A DNA stretch of 64,000 nt, taken from contig OZ024903.1 in NCBI GenBank assembly GCA_964017125.1, forward strand, positions 79,681,028 through 79,745,027, in the 5' to 3' direction. The stretch's first letter is position 1; every line of letters starts with the position of its first letter. Below, one piece after another: positions 34,672 through 47,100 of this stretch. Both the position numbers and the translations under genes were made by a program. The notes under the pieces were generated by a model. The model saw only the letters and a list, made by a program, of their open reading frames with translations. It was not told the DNA's origin and did no database searches. The stretch comes from Flabesymbios commensalis (Eukaryota; Annelida; Polychaeta; Terebellida; Flabelligeridae).

Positions 34672-36322
34672 ATATGGGTCTGGTCACACTAAACTAGGCT
34701 AAAAGTGTACATGATAAGACAAAGTTAAAACACATTATATATTATTTTTTTTTGTATCTCCTGATAGTACAATATCTGTAGTTTGTTGCTGAGAAGTTGC
34801 AATTCAATTCGCTCGATTTGGAGCTCAAAAGATGTTTTTTCTGAGCCTGGTGCTTTGAGGGTCACGTACGTGATGCTTACATAATTCTCTTTTGAAATGG
34901 GGGATATAATAGCTAAGCTGGTGAAATTGATGTGAAGAGATGATCTGATACAAGGGTGATATGTTAAAACAAACAGGGTCGACAGAACGAGATACCAAGG
35001 GGAGAAACATACCTTTGACACCTCAACCCCAACTGTACTCAAATGTGGGACGTAAACTTTTTTTTTACATGAATACTATGATACCTTTCAGTTTGATATA
35101 TTATTGGTTTTCATATAATAATGTTGCCAGTAGTGAGCTGATCTGGGCGACCACACGTGAAGATGGAAGCAAATTACTGAATAGAAGAGGGGTGTATTGT
35201 ACGTATGTGATGTTTGACAAGTGACGTACGTGATTCTTCTCAGTACGTGAATGTTGACATGATTATGAGCGTCAGTATCAGAGCTATACATTTTCTCTCA
35301 ACAATTAGGCGACTGAAAATGTCAATAATCACATAAGTTGCTAGCAGTCAAAGATCACGTACAAGACTCTTAAGTCACATACGTTTTTGGCCTTCCTGGA
35401 CAAAACCTTTAATAACAGCAACAATTATCGTTCAGGCATACCTGTATCAGCTTGTTTGAACTGATATATCTACTCTGTACGCCCCAACTTCGACATACCA
35501 AGGAGTACTTGAACAAAAAACATATGTACGTTTTTTCGGTAACGTATGTGATTTGTTAACACCCACAACTTACCATCTACATATCTCACACATGGCAGCA
35601 CGTTTTGATTTGGCAGCAAGGCTGCTTCAAAGAACCATTCGCCAAGTAACTTTTGCACACCCTTGCATAGCAATTGACTCATGAATGTAAGAAATGGTGA
35701 TGTGTTGTTAAAGATCACGGTAGCGTACGTAATGCTCAAAAATGGTTTGTATCCCTTCAGAAACAAATGGCTATTGAAAAGCCAAGGCTTACCGGTATAT
35801 AATACAGATGGCCTTCCATCGAAATAAAACTTGAGACTTCAGAGCATATCTGCTATCTCATTTCAGAGAAATTACACAAAATGATGAGTACCGGTACTTT
35901 CTTGAACTTCATGCACGTTACCTTTGTGTTCAGAACGCATAAAAACTATGTATAAAGCAGTTGATTACCCTCATTGTGGTCCTAAATTCAAGTCATTATT
36001 GCACATAATTTAATGAAAAACAGCTAAGTATGCAGTAAACAGAGACCTTTATCCATCCTCTCAAAATGTGATGTCTGGCGATGTAACGTTTGACATAGGT
36101 AAAAACGCACTTGTCATGGACATAATTTACAACAAAGTCACAAAGGATGAGCCAATATATGACATTTTTTATGAAAAGTACTCTCCATAGTGTCTATTTC
36201 CTACCCACCAAATATTACGGTGGCGAAATAGGGCCTAAATATAAATATCGATAAAATGTGTTCAAACACGACAACCCTCAGAATCGGCCACTGGCCTAGT
36301 TTAGTGTGACTAGACCCATATA
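34672..36322. mobile_element. 1.65-kb TIR element with internal ACGTACGTGAT words
   Basis: The left terminus TATGGGTCTGGTCACACTAA is matched inverted by the right terminus TATGGGTCTAGTCACACTAA, both continuing ACTAGGC. Inside, variants of ACGTACGTGAT occur at about 34863, 35198, 35222, 35245, 35355, 35375, 35535 and 35720. No transposase frame was found, so it is probably non-autonomous. Confidence 0.75.
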
Positions 36323-36451
36323 TTTGTTATTAGATATATAAAACTGTTGACAGAAAGTGGAATTTAATCTTTTGCAAAATTGGTGTTCAAAGTTACACCC
36401 TCCATTCAAAGTTACCCCAGTTACACCCTCCATTCAAAGTTACCCCAGTTG

Positions 36452-37326
36452 ACGGTACGCTTGTGATTGGCCTGTTTACAAAAGGCTGTGCTGCTAAATG
36501 TTCTGTAGATGTCGCTGTGGATGCGATATACTTGATTTCTTAATGTTCACCTGCACAATTTTAAGTGTAAGGTCTACAGGAAGACAAACATTTCATGGCA
36601 CCCAACTACCCGATAGGCGTAGCCTACGCCTACAGTCTGTTTCATCAGATCCTGGGAGTAGCCTTTTTTCAATTTAGGCTACTCGATCAGGCACTGTTTA
36701 AAATTTTTTAACAATTTTTTTCTCGGATCATTTTTTTCATCTTCCCCTAACATGGCTGAAAATTTGGTGGAATTTTGTTGTGTATTTTGTAAGTTAGACC
36801 ATTTGGCATGTAGGCCCTAATAGAATTCTTATTTTGCGTTAATGGTGTTAAAGAGAGCTAGCTGTAATTTTGACAATTTATTACATGCCAAATGGTCTAA
36901 CTTTGATAATACACAAAAAAATCCTCCAAATTTTCAAGGATGTTGGGGGAAGATGAAAAAATAATCCGAGAAAAAAATTATGTTATTTTTTCACACACAG
37001 CAATCTAATCGTGCAAATTAAAAAAGGCTACTCCCAGCTAGACTAGACATCTACAGCTGGTGAAACAGACTATAGGCCCTAGGCTATACTGTATGAGAAT
37101 AGAGTATCTAACTGTCACTTGTTGACAAGAAAATAGCAAAAAATAATAGGCCTATATCATGCTGAATGGAATCTCCACCAGTAGCATGATTGTGTGATCG
37201 ACGTCCTATAAAAAAGGAAAAATATAATTTATTCTTATCTGTTTAGTTGTTATCAATGCCAATGGTCTAGATACAAATATTTATTTTGGGAACATTTATA
37301 TTTTTACTTCCTACTATGTTATTCCA
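36452..37326 (+). repeat. Segmental duplication, copy 2 (split by MITE)
   Basis: It matches 33768-34186 on either side of the MITE at 36633-37071. The left part ends in GTAGCCTACGCCTA; the right part resumes near AGAATAGAGTATCTA and ends ACTTCCTACTATGTTATTC. Just upstream a 31-base unit (TTACACCCTCCATTCAAAG) is doubled at 36390-36450. Confidence 0.85.
36633..37071. mobile_element. Foldback MITE, CAGTCTGTTTCA termini, TA target
   Basis: The left end CAGTCTGTTTCATCAG pairs with CTGGTGAAACAGAC at the right. Deeper arms also pair (TGGGAGTAGCCTTTTTT with AAAAAAGGCTACTCCCA, AGACCATTTGGCATG with CATGCCAAATGGTCT), so nearly all 440 bases fold back. TA flanks both ends, as in Tc1/mariner-type elements. 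Confidence 0.85.
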
Positions 37327-37730
37327 TGCATTTGTGCTGCTGTCTGCTGTTTTGTTTTGAAAAATATTATTGCAAACAAATTAGCATAATTATAGACTTA
37401 AATGTCACACACTGTTGCATATTTTGAAGAATCCAAGCTGAATCTTTTTATGAGATAATGTCTGCAATTAGGCCTACAGTGAGGCTTTTGAACATTATAA
37501 CGTTAATGATAATCCAGATATTATGTTAACCGTGATATCACGTGGGCGATAATTGAGAGATAACCGTGTCATGGATAGGCCTACATCACATGCCATTTAA
37601 TATATATAGTCTAGAGTCTAATCAGGGGTACCGTATAATCAGGGCTCCCACTGGAGCATAAAAATGTTAAGCAAAAACATTAGCGAAATCAATAAAAGAT
37701 TAACGTGTTAGCAATTTGTGTAGCAAGTCA

Positions 37731-38150
37731 CTATAGGTCATACGCCCAATATCGCGAACCACGTTTTTTGCCATTTAAAAAATATTTGGTTACTAAATTT
37801 TATTTTTTTCAACTTTATTTAACTTTCCAAGTTATCCGGCGCCTATTTCTGCCGTTTTTTCGGCAAAAAATACTTTACATCGTCTGATCCTTTCTTTGTC
37901 ATGTATAATGACAGGTGCAAGTCATTCATCATTAGAGCGGTGGGCGATATTAAGTGAAATTCGCGAAAAACGTTATACATAACAAAGAAAGGATCTCCTA
38001 GGTTAAAATATTTTTCAAACAAAAATTCTACCTGGGGATCGCCGGACATGTTAGTGAGTTGAATAGAAGTAAAAAAAAATAATTTCAGCTGGTAAATATT
38101 TTTTAAATGGCGAAAAACGTGGTTCGCGATATTGGGCGTACGACCTATAG
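37731..38150. mobile_element. Complete CTATAGGTCRTACGCCC inverted-repeat MITE
   Basis: CTATAGGTCATACGCCCAAT...CGCGAACCACGTTTTT at the left pairs with AAAAACGTGGTTCGCGATAT...GGGCGTACGACCTATAG at the right. Inner arms (GATCCTTTCTTTGTCATGTA with TACATAACAAAGAAAGGATC) also pair. A single end is present at 4660-4768. Confidence 0.85.
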
Positions 38151-38414
38151 TCTGACTATAAAACTTATATCACAAACAAAACTTAATACAAATTTCGTCA
38201 AAACTTATATAGAAACTTAAAATAAAGGGAATACAGAGATTAACTCATTAAGAATACAGTGATTGGTACATGTAATACAGGAAATACAGCGTTTGAGAAA
38301 TAAGAAACAAAAGTGGAAGGTGGAGTGGGAACAGAATGCTGTCAATGGAAAGTTATCTGGAGACTACACTGTAGTGAATGAGAAATGAGAAAAGGGAGTG
38401 GAAGGGGGTAGTCA

Positions 38415-39116
38415 CCAGGCCGGGGCGCATACCTTTATTTAGCACCGTCAATGAATTCAATATAGTGTTTAAATTTAACCTCGGGGGGGGGGGGGGGGGG
38501 CGTTGTTAAATATAACAACGTTCATGAATTCATGACCATAAGAAAAACTTGTTTTTTAATCAGCCAATTTAAAATCGTTGTGAATTACATCAATTAAACA
38601 ATATAAATATGTGGAATGGGCCATGCGAGACAACATAAATATCAGTTTGCTGCCCAAATCAGACCAAAACATTGATAAAATCAAAGAAAACTAGATTCCG
38701 TGATTTGACCCCCTTGCTGAAAAATTGATTGACTTGCTGAAGTTACGACGTGAACCAATAGGAGGGAGAATAACAGATGGAGATTTTGATCGTTGGATTT
38801 TGAGATCTATCGTCTGATTGGCCAGGAAAGACCCAGATAACTGGCTAAACCTTGTTGTAGGTAGATGCCACGCTTGATTTCCGCACTTTGATCGAAAATA
38901 TAGGCTATTATAGCGTTATTTCTGATATATCTTTAACAATGTAAGGTTAGATTTGTCATTAAAACAGTTTATTGGACCACATGTTCTTCTCCAGAATGAC
39001 GTCACACCGAGGTTAAATCTAACTACGTTGTTAATTTTGACAACGCCTGCGATGTTAAATTTAACAACGTTCTTAAATTCATTAACGTTGCTAAATCAAG
39101 TTATGCGCCCCGGCCT
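38415..39116. mobile_element. CCAGGCCGGGGCGCAT inverted-repeat element, 0.7 kb
   Basis: The left end CCAGGCCGGGGCGCATAC continues TTTATTTAGCA...AATGAATTC. The right end, inverted, reads AGGCCGGGGCGCATAAC, then TTGATTTAGCAACGTTAATG. AGTCA flanks both ends. Inner AACGTTGTTAAAT words repeat, and a G run lies at 38485-38500. No transposase frame. Confidence 0.8.
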
Positions 39117-39237
39117 AGTCAAGGGAATGATGTGAATAAGAAGGTGTATCTGTAGAACACAGTGGAACTGGAAGGGAACTTGAAAATTGAAGGCGAGTTT
39201 CAACATAATAACTGTTAATGGAAAGGTAGGGGAGTGT

Positions 39238-39641
39238 GGGGCATGTCCGCCCCCTGGGGCATTACCGCCCCACCATGTTTCTCGCACTAGGGTGCCACCT
39301 GGTGAATATTATTTTAGTGAAGAGGATGCATCTACTATAAGACACCATTTTCTAAGGCATGACCCACATCCTGGCGTTTCAGTTTTTGCAGAGATGAATA
39401 AAACGAAGTGCACAATTTGATCTAATATTGTCATTTTACTGATATGCAGTGTAGTTGTATAAATCTTTTAGATAGTGATGGACAGTAATTTGTAGTTATA
39501 CAGTTGGACTGTTGATAAGTTCCTACCATGTTAGGTTTGAAGGTCGGATCACTAGTGTGGCTGATATTAGAGGCACTAAACAACCATATTAAATAGGGCA
39601 TAACCGCCAGTGGCGGACATGCCCCATGACGATCATGCCCC
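39238..39641. mobile_element. GGGGCATGTCCGCC-type MITE
   Basis: GGGGCATGTCCGCCCCC and GGGGCATTACCGCC at the left are mirrored by GGCGGACATGCCCCATG and CATGCCCC at the right. The 404-base unit has no recognised protein; the frame 39187-39420 is incidental. Confidence 0.65.
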
Positions 39642-39786
39642 AATGGCATTACAGTTAGAATTTTATCCAGCCCAAAAAATATGGCTTCACTAACTATGTG
39701 GTCGTCTATTTGTACTACTACTAGTCATGGTCAATTTTATTTTGATGGATTCGGTTTACAGTCCTAGTTTTAATTTTGAGCCCTTA

Positions 39787-39890
39787 CCCAGCAAACACAA
39801 AATTTTGGCCCAGTGTCGGTTTAATGTTATGCGACCATATACATCAGCCAACATTAACCCAATATTGGGCCGATGTTTTGTGTTTGCCGA
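39787..39890. mobile_element. Palindromic CCCAGCAAACACAAAA MITE
   Basis: CCCAGCAAACACAAAATTTT pairs with GATGTTTTGTGTTTGCCGAG, with GGCCCAGTGTCGG and ACCCAATATTGGGCC as inner arms. Confidence 0.75.
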
Positions 39891-39904
39891 GTACAGGTGT
39901 AACA

Positions 39905-40805
39905 CCCCAGATTATACCCCAAGCCATTAGCGGCCATTCTCCAAGATGGCCGCCTGAAAAGTTTGTGGGCACCATAACTTATGAACCGTTGGTTGGATTG
40001 CATTCAAATTTGGTCTGGTTGTTCTCCAGGTATTTCTGATGATCTGTTTAACTTTTGGGATGAATCCATTAAAAACAATATGGCTGCCGCAGCCATTTGC
40101 AAAAAAAGATGGCCTCTTAAAAAGCTTGTGGGCACGATAACTTATGAACCGTTGCTTGGATTGCATTCAAATTTGGTATGGTTGTTCTCTAGGTATTTCA
40201 GATGATCTGATTAGCTTTTGGGATAAATTCATCAAAAACAAAATGGCTGCCGCAGCCATTTAAGAAAGATGGCCGCCTAAAAAGCTTGTGGGCACGATAA
40301 CTTGTGAACTGTTGCTTGGATTGCATTCAAATTTTGTTGATTGTTCTATAGCTATTTCTGATGATCTGATTAACATTTGGGATGAATCTATTAAAAACAA
40401 AATGGCTGCCACAGTCATTTAAAAAAAATTGACATGGTGGTAGTGTGGGTCATTTTTTCTCATAATTTCTTGATATTGATAGACAGAGCCTACGGTTGAG
40501 GGGTCCTGCCATTAATTGATGGCTATTTTTTGTGAAGCATTTTTTATTATGTGCAGTGGGCCTACTTCAGAATGTGTGTAAAATCAGCAAAGTGTATGAT
40601 CAGAATCGAACATATAATATAAATTCCAATGATGGATAAGATATAAATATATACTACCGGCCTATACATATTTTTTTTTCATGATAATGCATTTTAGAGC
40701 ATAGAGAGCATAGAGAGCATAGAGCATAGAGAGCATTCTCTGACACACCTGTAGCTGATATTTTGCAATGCTGTTGACAAGCGTCAAGGCCCCTGGGCCT
40801 CTTGT
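39905..40805 (+). mobile_element. Tandem-core element, GTGGGCACGATAACTTATGA units
   Basis: Three units of about 165 bases (starts near 39966, 40130, 40290) share GTGGGCACGATAACTTATGA, GGATTGCATTCAAATTTGGT and AAAATGGCTGCCGCAGCCAT. The likely right end is the hairpin AGGCCCCTGGGCCT followed by CTTGTTTA at 40787-40806. Right hairpin plus a short CT-rich terminus recalls Helitron-type ends. A left hairpin was not found here. Confidence 0.6.
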
Positions 40806-40991
40806 TTACTAACATACACTTGAAATTATTTATTTGTAAACATTTCCAGAGAGAAGTTGCAAATTAATATGTTTTGATGTGAAGCACCCTTTAGTCACTG
40901 CGTCCTGGTGTAGTGTTTTTAACTTAAGAGCTGAATTCGCTTTCCTTATATTCAAACAAAGTACATAATTTAGTAATAATCAAGTTATAAA

Positions 40992-41490
40992 GTCTCCACC
41001 CACTATGTGGTGGTGGAGACTTATTGTTTTTGCTGAGTCCGCCCGCTGCCGCCGCCGCCACTTGTTTCTGCTCTCACTCGAAAACCACTACTCGGATTAT
41101 TTCCAAATATTTGCAGTATGCATACTGGCCCTGGGGAATTTGTCTGGTAAATTTTTTTTTTTGTGTTTTTCAGTTTCTTCAACAAAATCCAAAATGGCCG
41201 CCAAAATCCTATGACGCATGCTAGAGTTGAACCGCTTTATCGATTTGTTTTATGTTTGGTTTAAAGGAAAGACCTTACTCGGGCTGTGAGCTGAAAAGCT
41301 TTTGGTATGATTCTGATAATAAAAACTTTGATTTTTAATTTTTTTACGTTTAGTATTTTAGCGGATATTTCTGTTTTGCTCATTTTGGCCATCATCAAAA
41401 TTTGGTAATATAGCCATACAACCCTATTCGGATAATTTCTAAATATTTGCAGTATGCATATTGGCCCTAGGAAAGGCTACTAAATTGTTT
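40992..41490 (+). mobile_element. TCTCCACCC hairpin-head element, truncated copy
   Basis: It begins with GTCTCCACCCACTATGTGG and TGGTGGAGACTTATTG, an almost perfect stem-loop, and continues with TTCCAAATATTTGCAGTATG repeat units. It corresponds to the first 500 bases of 57479-58845 but lacks the end. The frames here read the repeat only. Confidence 0.75.
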
Positions 41491-42485
41491 GCTAGACACG
41501 TTTTTTTGTACCTTCCCACACCTGTTATTGACTGGGGTAGGCCCTATGCCTAGTAACATATATGCCTATACCACCCAAACTGTCAGGTTAATATAAACAG
41601 TTTCTGTTTAATAGATCGGCTTTGAATAATGAACTGCACCACAGTCCCAGACCCTGGTCCCAGCCCAGGGTCACACAGGGAGTAGCCTGAGCCTATAGGC
41701 CTATTTTCATTAGGGTAGGCCTACCCGATTATCCCTTTAGGCCTACTAATAAACACAAGAGACGCAGTTGGGGGGCGTATTTATCAGGAGTTTATTATGT
41801 GCACTGAAAACAGTGTGCAGTCTATCAATACAGGTGTCGACTTGAGATGTGACAGATTAAGGCTGACCCTGTGCATTTTATGGCTCGTTTCGTCGGGAAT
41901 TCACAACATTACACGTGCAATGCATGACCACCACCCACCCATCTCTCCGACTAAACATTGAAAACAACATTGAGCTGACTACAGTCAGACACGAGATACA
42001 GGATAGTTACTGTCGGATTCAACACCTCTTTTAGACCAATATATTTGCTGCTTAATTGTAAAACAGCTGCATCTTAGCTTTCCTTAAAACGCTGACCCTG
42101 AAGCCCGGCACAAGCTCTACTTCAGTTCCGTCAGGCTCTAGTATTTTCATCTGGTGTTTCATGATTGCAGAACTTGCACGATTTATGTAAAAAAAACATC
42201 ATAATTTTTTAAATTTAATTAAAAAAACATATAATTTGTGTTATAATACAAGTCGCTAACGTACATCCGGCACAGGGTACCGTAGTTGGAGTTCTTGCAC
42301 GGTATTTTATGATACTGCTATCATGTGAACTAACAAAGAAAACATTTTGCACTTGTGCATCTAATTATTTTCAAGCAAGTTTTTGCAATTTAAAGTAATT
42401 TGACAGAAAATATATATATTTGTTCTGATTACTGTTTTACATGGCCCATTGCTTAAATATCAACTGAAGTCTGATGCAAAAAATA
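41491..42485. other. No gene recognised
   Basis: AT-rich DNA. Several AGGCCTA words cluster at 41690-41750. No coding, tandem or inverted structure was identified. Confidence 0.4.
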
Positions 42486-42489
42486 ACTC

Positions 42490-42955
42490 TTAATAATGTT
42501 CAGAACCGCAGGTTTCTTGTTAAATCGTTCAATTGCAGTTTGTTTTCCGCCATACATTGTCGGATTTCAGAGACACATTCCTGGATGTCTTGCAATGCTT
42601 CTGCTTGAGATTTAAAGTCCTTCGTTTTAAAAAAATATATATATTTGTGTCTCATCCGTGTAGAGGTGTATCTCAAGATTATGACGCTTAGCAATAGCTC
42701 CAATTGGTGATGTGTAGATTGTAAAAAGTTTGGGCCCCAGGACGGATCCCTGAGGAACCCCATACAGCAGTAGATCGTTTTGTACTTTCAATAATGCTGT
42801 CTATGTACTATGATAACAGCGGTAGGCAGATTGTTTTTTCTCATACAGATCATGCTTTCTCATATGAGATGTCAGCTCAGCTGCGACGATCTTTTCTAGA
42901 ACTTTAGATTTATATATCAAGTTGGACACTGGTCTGTAATTGCATAATACTTTAA
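42490..42955 (-). pseudogene. LINE reverse transcriptase fragment
   Basis: On the minus strand the left part reads KTKDFKSQAEALQDIQECVS, then EIRQCMAENKLQLND, the segment after the catalytic YADD block in CR1/L2-group LINEs. Further upstream KVLEKIVAAELTSHMRKHDL, in another frame, is the thumbless finger region before it. Only part of the reverse transcriptase survives, in several frames. It abuts a Gypsy remnant near 42955. Confidence 0.75.
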
Positions 42956-43790
42956 TAATGTTTTAATCAAGGTCTGCAAACTAGCATCGTTTTCAGTTGC
43001 TGTTTTGATTTCGTTGACCGACATTGATTTTGGAACAGCATTACTCATCAGGTAATTCACATATTCATCTGCAATGTCATCTTCAAATCTGGTATTTGAT
43101 TCCATAGGGTGTCTTGACAGAAAATCAGCATGATTCTCCGCTCCTGGACGGTATTCAACTGGTAGTCTTTACGGTTGAAGTCGTAGGTGCCATCTTTCTA
43201 TTCGTGCTGGTAAAGCATGGCTCGAAATTGGAATAAATTTCCACTTGTCCAGTCAGACAACTGGCTTAAAAATTGACTAGTCCTTCCAATAATAACACTA
43301 GTCTTCCCAAAAATAACACTTGTCCTTCCTAATAATTGTCCAGCCCAGATTGTTGGTCGTCTCGGATGATCGGACAGGGCCAATTTTGAGCCCTGTAAAG
43401 ATGCTGTAGGTTTATTAAACTTTGGTATTAGATGTACTTGATGTACCGATGATCGATTATAATCGACAACTCGTAGTTTACTTATCTAATTGTGATTATC
43501 GATTACAAACGTCATTAATCGTTATTCGCCGGAAAAAGAAAAAAAGTGAATAAAATAGTACTGGTGTGTTGTCTATAAGAGCCATGGTAATCTTCCTCAT
43601 AAAAATGTCGCGAAACTGGATAACTGTGATCATCGGTGAGTTTTGCCAACCAATTCCAACTGACTGTGATTATGAAACCCCAACCGATTCCCATCACTAA
43701 TTAGAGGTTTGTGGTCTGTTATGACTTTTAAATTTGTACAGTAGACATATAGGTGGAATTTTTCACACGCTCAAACTATGGAAGGACTGT
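42956..43790 (-). mobile_element. Ty3/Gypsy LTR retrotransposon remnant (fossil)
   Basis: Short pol-derived stretches on the minus strand mark a Ty3/Gypsy element: part of the RNase H region (TDHKPL motif, right side) and the linker between RNase H and integrase (LSRHP motif, left side). Later DNA elements are inserted between the two parts, including the MITE at 43217-43393. No LTRs, gag or integrase core were seen. It is clearly a broken and short relic, and old enough to have been invaded by other elements. Confidence 0.75.
43217..43393. mobile_element. hAT-type MITE inside the Gypsy remnant
   Basis: The termini are CATGGCTCGAAATTGG and, inverted, CAGGGCTCAAAATTGG. TAAAG flanks both sides, a partial target duplication. 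The following 43394-43690 seems to hold another inserted element with a GATCGATTATAATCGA palindrome. Confidence 0.6.
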
Positions 43791-44012
43791 GCAAGCCTTT
43801 TGTTGTGAGCCACGTCTACAAGAAACTAACGCTCAGCCAAATATATTAATAGATCTATACTTAATCAATCGAAAAATAATCATTTGTCTATAAAGAAAAT
43901 ATTTTCAAATATAATAAAAAAAAATTAGGGCCAAACCTCGTTGATGACAGGATAGAGATAATATAGTTTATTGATTGCCTAAAAATTCAATTACTTGAAA
44001 TTGCTTCTTTCA

Positions 44013-44184
44013 ATGCAGGAACCAACTAATGTGGATAGTATGCAGGAAGCAAATGGGGAAGATATGGAAAGTGAAGATGAAGAAACTGGGCGTAATATCA
44101 AATTGAAAGAAGGTGTGGATTTAGATTATTTGCGACGTGGTGATGGTTCTACCTTTGAGATCGATCCAGCACAAGATTTTGGCT
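44013..44184 (+). CDS. FKBP6: FKBP6-like exon a: acidic N-terminal segment
   Basis: This open segment encodes an acidic stretch (EDMESEDEETG) followed by KLKEGVDLDYLRRGDGSTFE, and ends at donor GGCT|GTGAGT. A pyrimidine-rich acceptor ends at 44018 (TTTCAATGCAG), so 44019 may be a splice border; the ATG at 44013 overlaps it and is the alternative start. The last codon is completed by the first two bases of 48690, giving Ser. Vertebrate FKBP6 lacks this part as I recall it, while invertebrate Shutdown-type proteins carry an N-terminal extension. Assignment to the gene rests on matching phase, strand and acidic composition shared with the next exon. Confidence 0.65.
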
Positions 44185-47100
44185 GTGAGTTTAACATGTT
44201 TTTTTTTTTAAGCAAGTTTGAAAATTGAGTTTGAAAATGGCTTGACTCCCAATTTACAAACTTGTGAAATCACCCTGTGATTGACTCTTGCTTTTCTACT
44301 AAACATTTAAAATTATTGCAGAATTACCTTTGTACCACCTTTTTAAAATTATTTATTTGTGATGGGGGAGTTTTAGAGGGTTTTTTTTTTAAAAGAACAA
44401 ATAGTTTGCACTGCAATAACTGGTCCGGCTAGGCTGCCTTTCCATTGACGCGTTTGGGTGCCTGTGCGTTGTGACGGCCGCGAGGCAAAAAATCGATCAT
44501 ATAACACAGTGACCTTTCTGTACACGAGATTGGCCACACGGCCAGTTCGCAGCATGGCCAGCAGTCGCACATGTACTGATTTCTGCGTTTATCCACTGCG
44601 CAATCATCTTTTATCCATATCTCTTTTTATATATTTCCTGGGGATTATTCAGTCATGTCTGGCAGCTCAGCAAACATTGACCCGAAACTGGTTTAATGCG
44701 GGACAAACATCTGCGACTCTGGCCCAACATTAAATCATAACTGTTTATTACCGGTGAAATAATCTTACTTTAGTGATTCAATGTCCGGTAGGCCTGATCA
44801 CAAGCTCACAGGATTACAAAGGTTCAGAATTAGGCCTAAAACCGGTATAGTTTTATAGTATAATTCATGTTATCACTATGTTACTTAAGAATATTAAATA
44901 CAATATGACACATTTTTTTCAACACAAGCGGACACAAATTACAGAGAGAATGGGCGATAATGTTTGCGTTATTTACCAGCTGTTTGCATGGCACGAGCTT
45001 GTATATATCTTAACATTTAGAAAGTCTTATTTAGGGATCCTGTAAGTGCACGCTAATTGAAGAAAGACTCCTTAGCTGCATAGCGCGACAATTGGACTGC
45101 AGGTTGGTTCAATGCAAGGATACAACTACCAAGGACAGGCCCAGATCACATCTTCTGCGCGTTCTTGTGCATTTAATCGCATTGGGACGCGCCAATGGTG
45201 AGGTTCCTGCTGCGCAGGCGATTGCGCACGATCGGCCTGCAGCCATTTAATTGCGTCAATGAAAAGGCAGCCTTAGAATGAAAGTCGGCTTAAATACATT
45301 TTTTTGCCAGAATCGTTATTTTCAATTGAAAACAACCTAATTGGATTTACATGGATTTGATAATTTACAGGATGACAATTAATAAAAAAGTAATACATTT
45401 TAAAAATAGTAACCTTGGAATAATTTGTGTCGCTTTTTGGCAACATATTTGTAACACTCTAAGTCTCTTCATTTTGCTGATGTCTGCCATTTTTTTCAAA
45501 CAGATTCAAAGCTTGGTGTCGTCCATAGACCTCTAGATATGGACTACAGTGGAACCTGCTATGAGCAGCCACTCTTATGAGCAGCCAACCTCCTAAGGAA
45601 GGCCATTTGGCAACTCCCCAAAGTTACATTGTGTATGCAAAAGAACCTCTTATGAGCAGCCACCTGCCTTGAAAGGCCACTTTTTCAGTGTTGCAAGGGG
45701 GGCTGCTCCTAGCAGGTTCTACTGTACCAACAGGTGCGAGATCGTCGGAACTCTTACAATGGCCTGCGCGGCTAGGAAAATGGATAATTGATTTTCGGTC
45801 GACCTTTCATGCTGTCTATTTATCATGTTTTTCATTGCCTCGATAGGCGAGTTATTTGGGCTATTTTTTCACTTTAATTTCTATTACTGAACCAACTGAT
45901 TGTTCAAAATAATGTAATTTTTGCTTTACACAGTAAAGTAATAGAGTGGATGTGATTTATAGGCGCTGTGATTTCGACGTCTTCATCTTCTTGTCTCAAA
46001 CCAGTGAGCTCAGGCACTCTGCATTAAGTGATTAATGTCTGCCTACCCGGTCTGAACATTCATTGTTTATGAGAAGTGCGAGACTGCCATAGTTTTGATG
46101 AAAAAGTGACTTTTAATTCAGCTTATTTTTGCGAGTGGTGTGTACACAACTAGACGTATAGATAACATGTATAGTCGCGAGTGGTGGGTACACTACTAGA
46201 CATATAACATGTATTGCGTGTTGACTGCTGTGCAGTTTACTGATATAGTGTACAGAAACGTACACAATACAGACTGTGCCTGTGTGGGTTGCCAACAATA
46301 GATAGCCGCTGCCCAGCTAGCACGAAACATAATGTCGGTCCACTGTCTACGACGCTGGCCCAACATTACACCAACATTGGTTCAACGTTTCCTGTTTGCT
46401 GGGAGGCATGTATACTACCCAACACGAGACATTGGGCCAATGCTGGTTCAATATTGGTCCTTCGTCACTAACATTGAATCAGCATTGTGTGAACATAGCG
46501 TGCTTGCTGGCTACGACCTGCGTCGGCCTGTATACATGTACTTACTACAGGACACTCTGTCCTGCCGCAAATGCGTGTCTCCCAGTACCGTGCCACACAC
46601 ATGACACACATGCTGGCGTCTGTCTACAATACTGTATACCCCATTATATTTGCCATTTAATTTGGTGACTTTCCCGATTGGGCATTTTACTGCTGATATG
46701 GTCGCCAGGCATAATTACATAGGCCTACTGTGTGAAATGACCTGCTGTCAGAGTTTTGTGGACGCTAACATTGCGTTGGACTGATTACTCAAAATATTAT
46801 GGCCACCAACTTAATGGGGCATACATTTAGGGCCTAGAGTATACAGGTATAGTAGGCCTACCTTTAGTGACCCTAATAACACACAGCCGGATCCCGGAGC
46901 ATGATCCAACAGCAGTGTGCTATATCACCGCACCTAGCATAATCCAGCCAGGCGACAGCCATATGTCACCAAACCGCACGTGGTCTCATCTGTGTTAGTT
47001 ACTGCATACCGGTTGCTGTTACTAATTTATCATATGCTTATATCATATTTTAGCCTATATACTAAATTTTGTTAAATCCAGAGTTTTAAAAACTCATCCA

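Noticed and set aside
34725-35766. Several frames of 60-105 codons in the 1.65-kb TIR element
   Set aside because: No DDE or other transposase motif is visible, and frames overlap on both strands.
43900-44012. Promoter of the FKBP6-like gene
   Set aside because: No convincing initiator or TATA arrangement can be told from AT-rich DNA, and an upstream exon remains possible.
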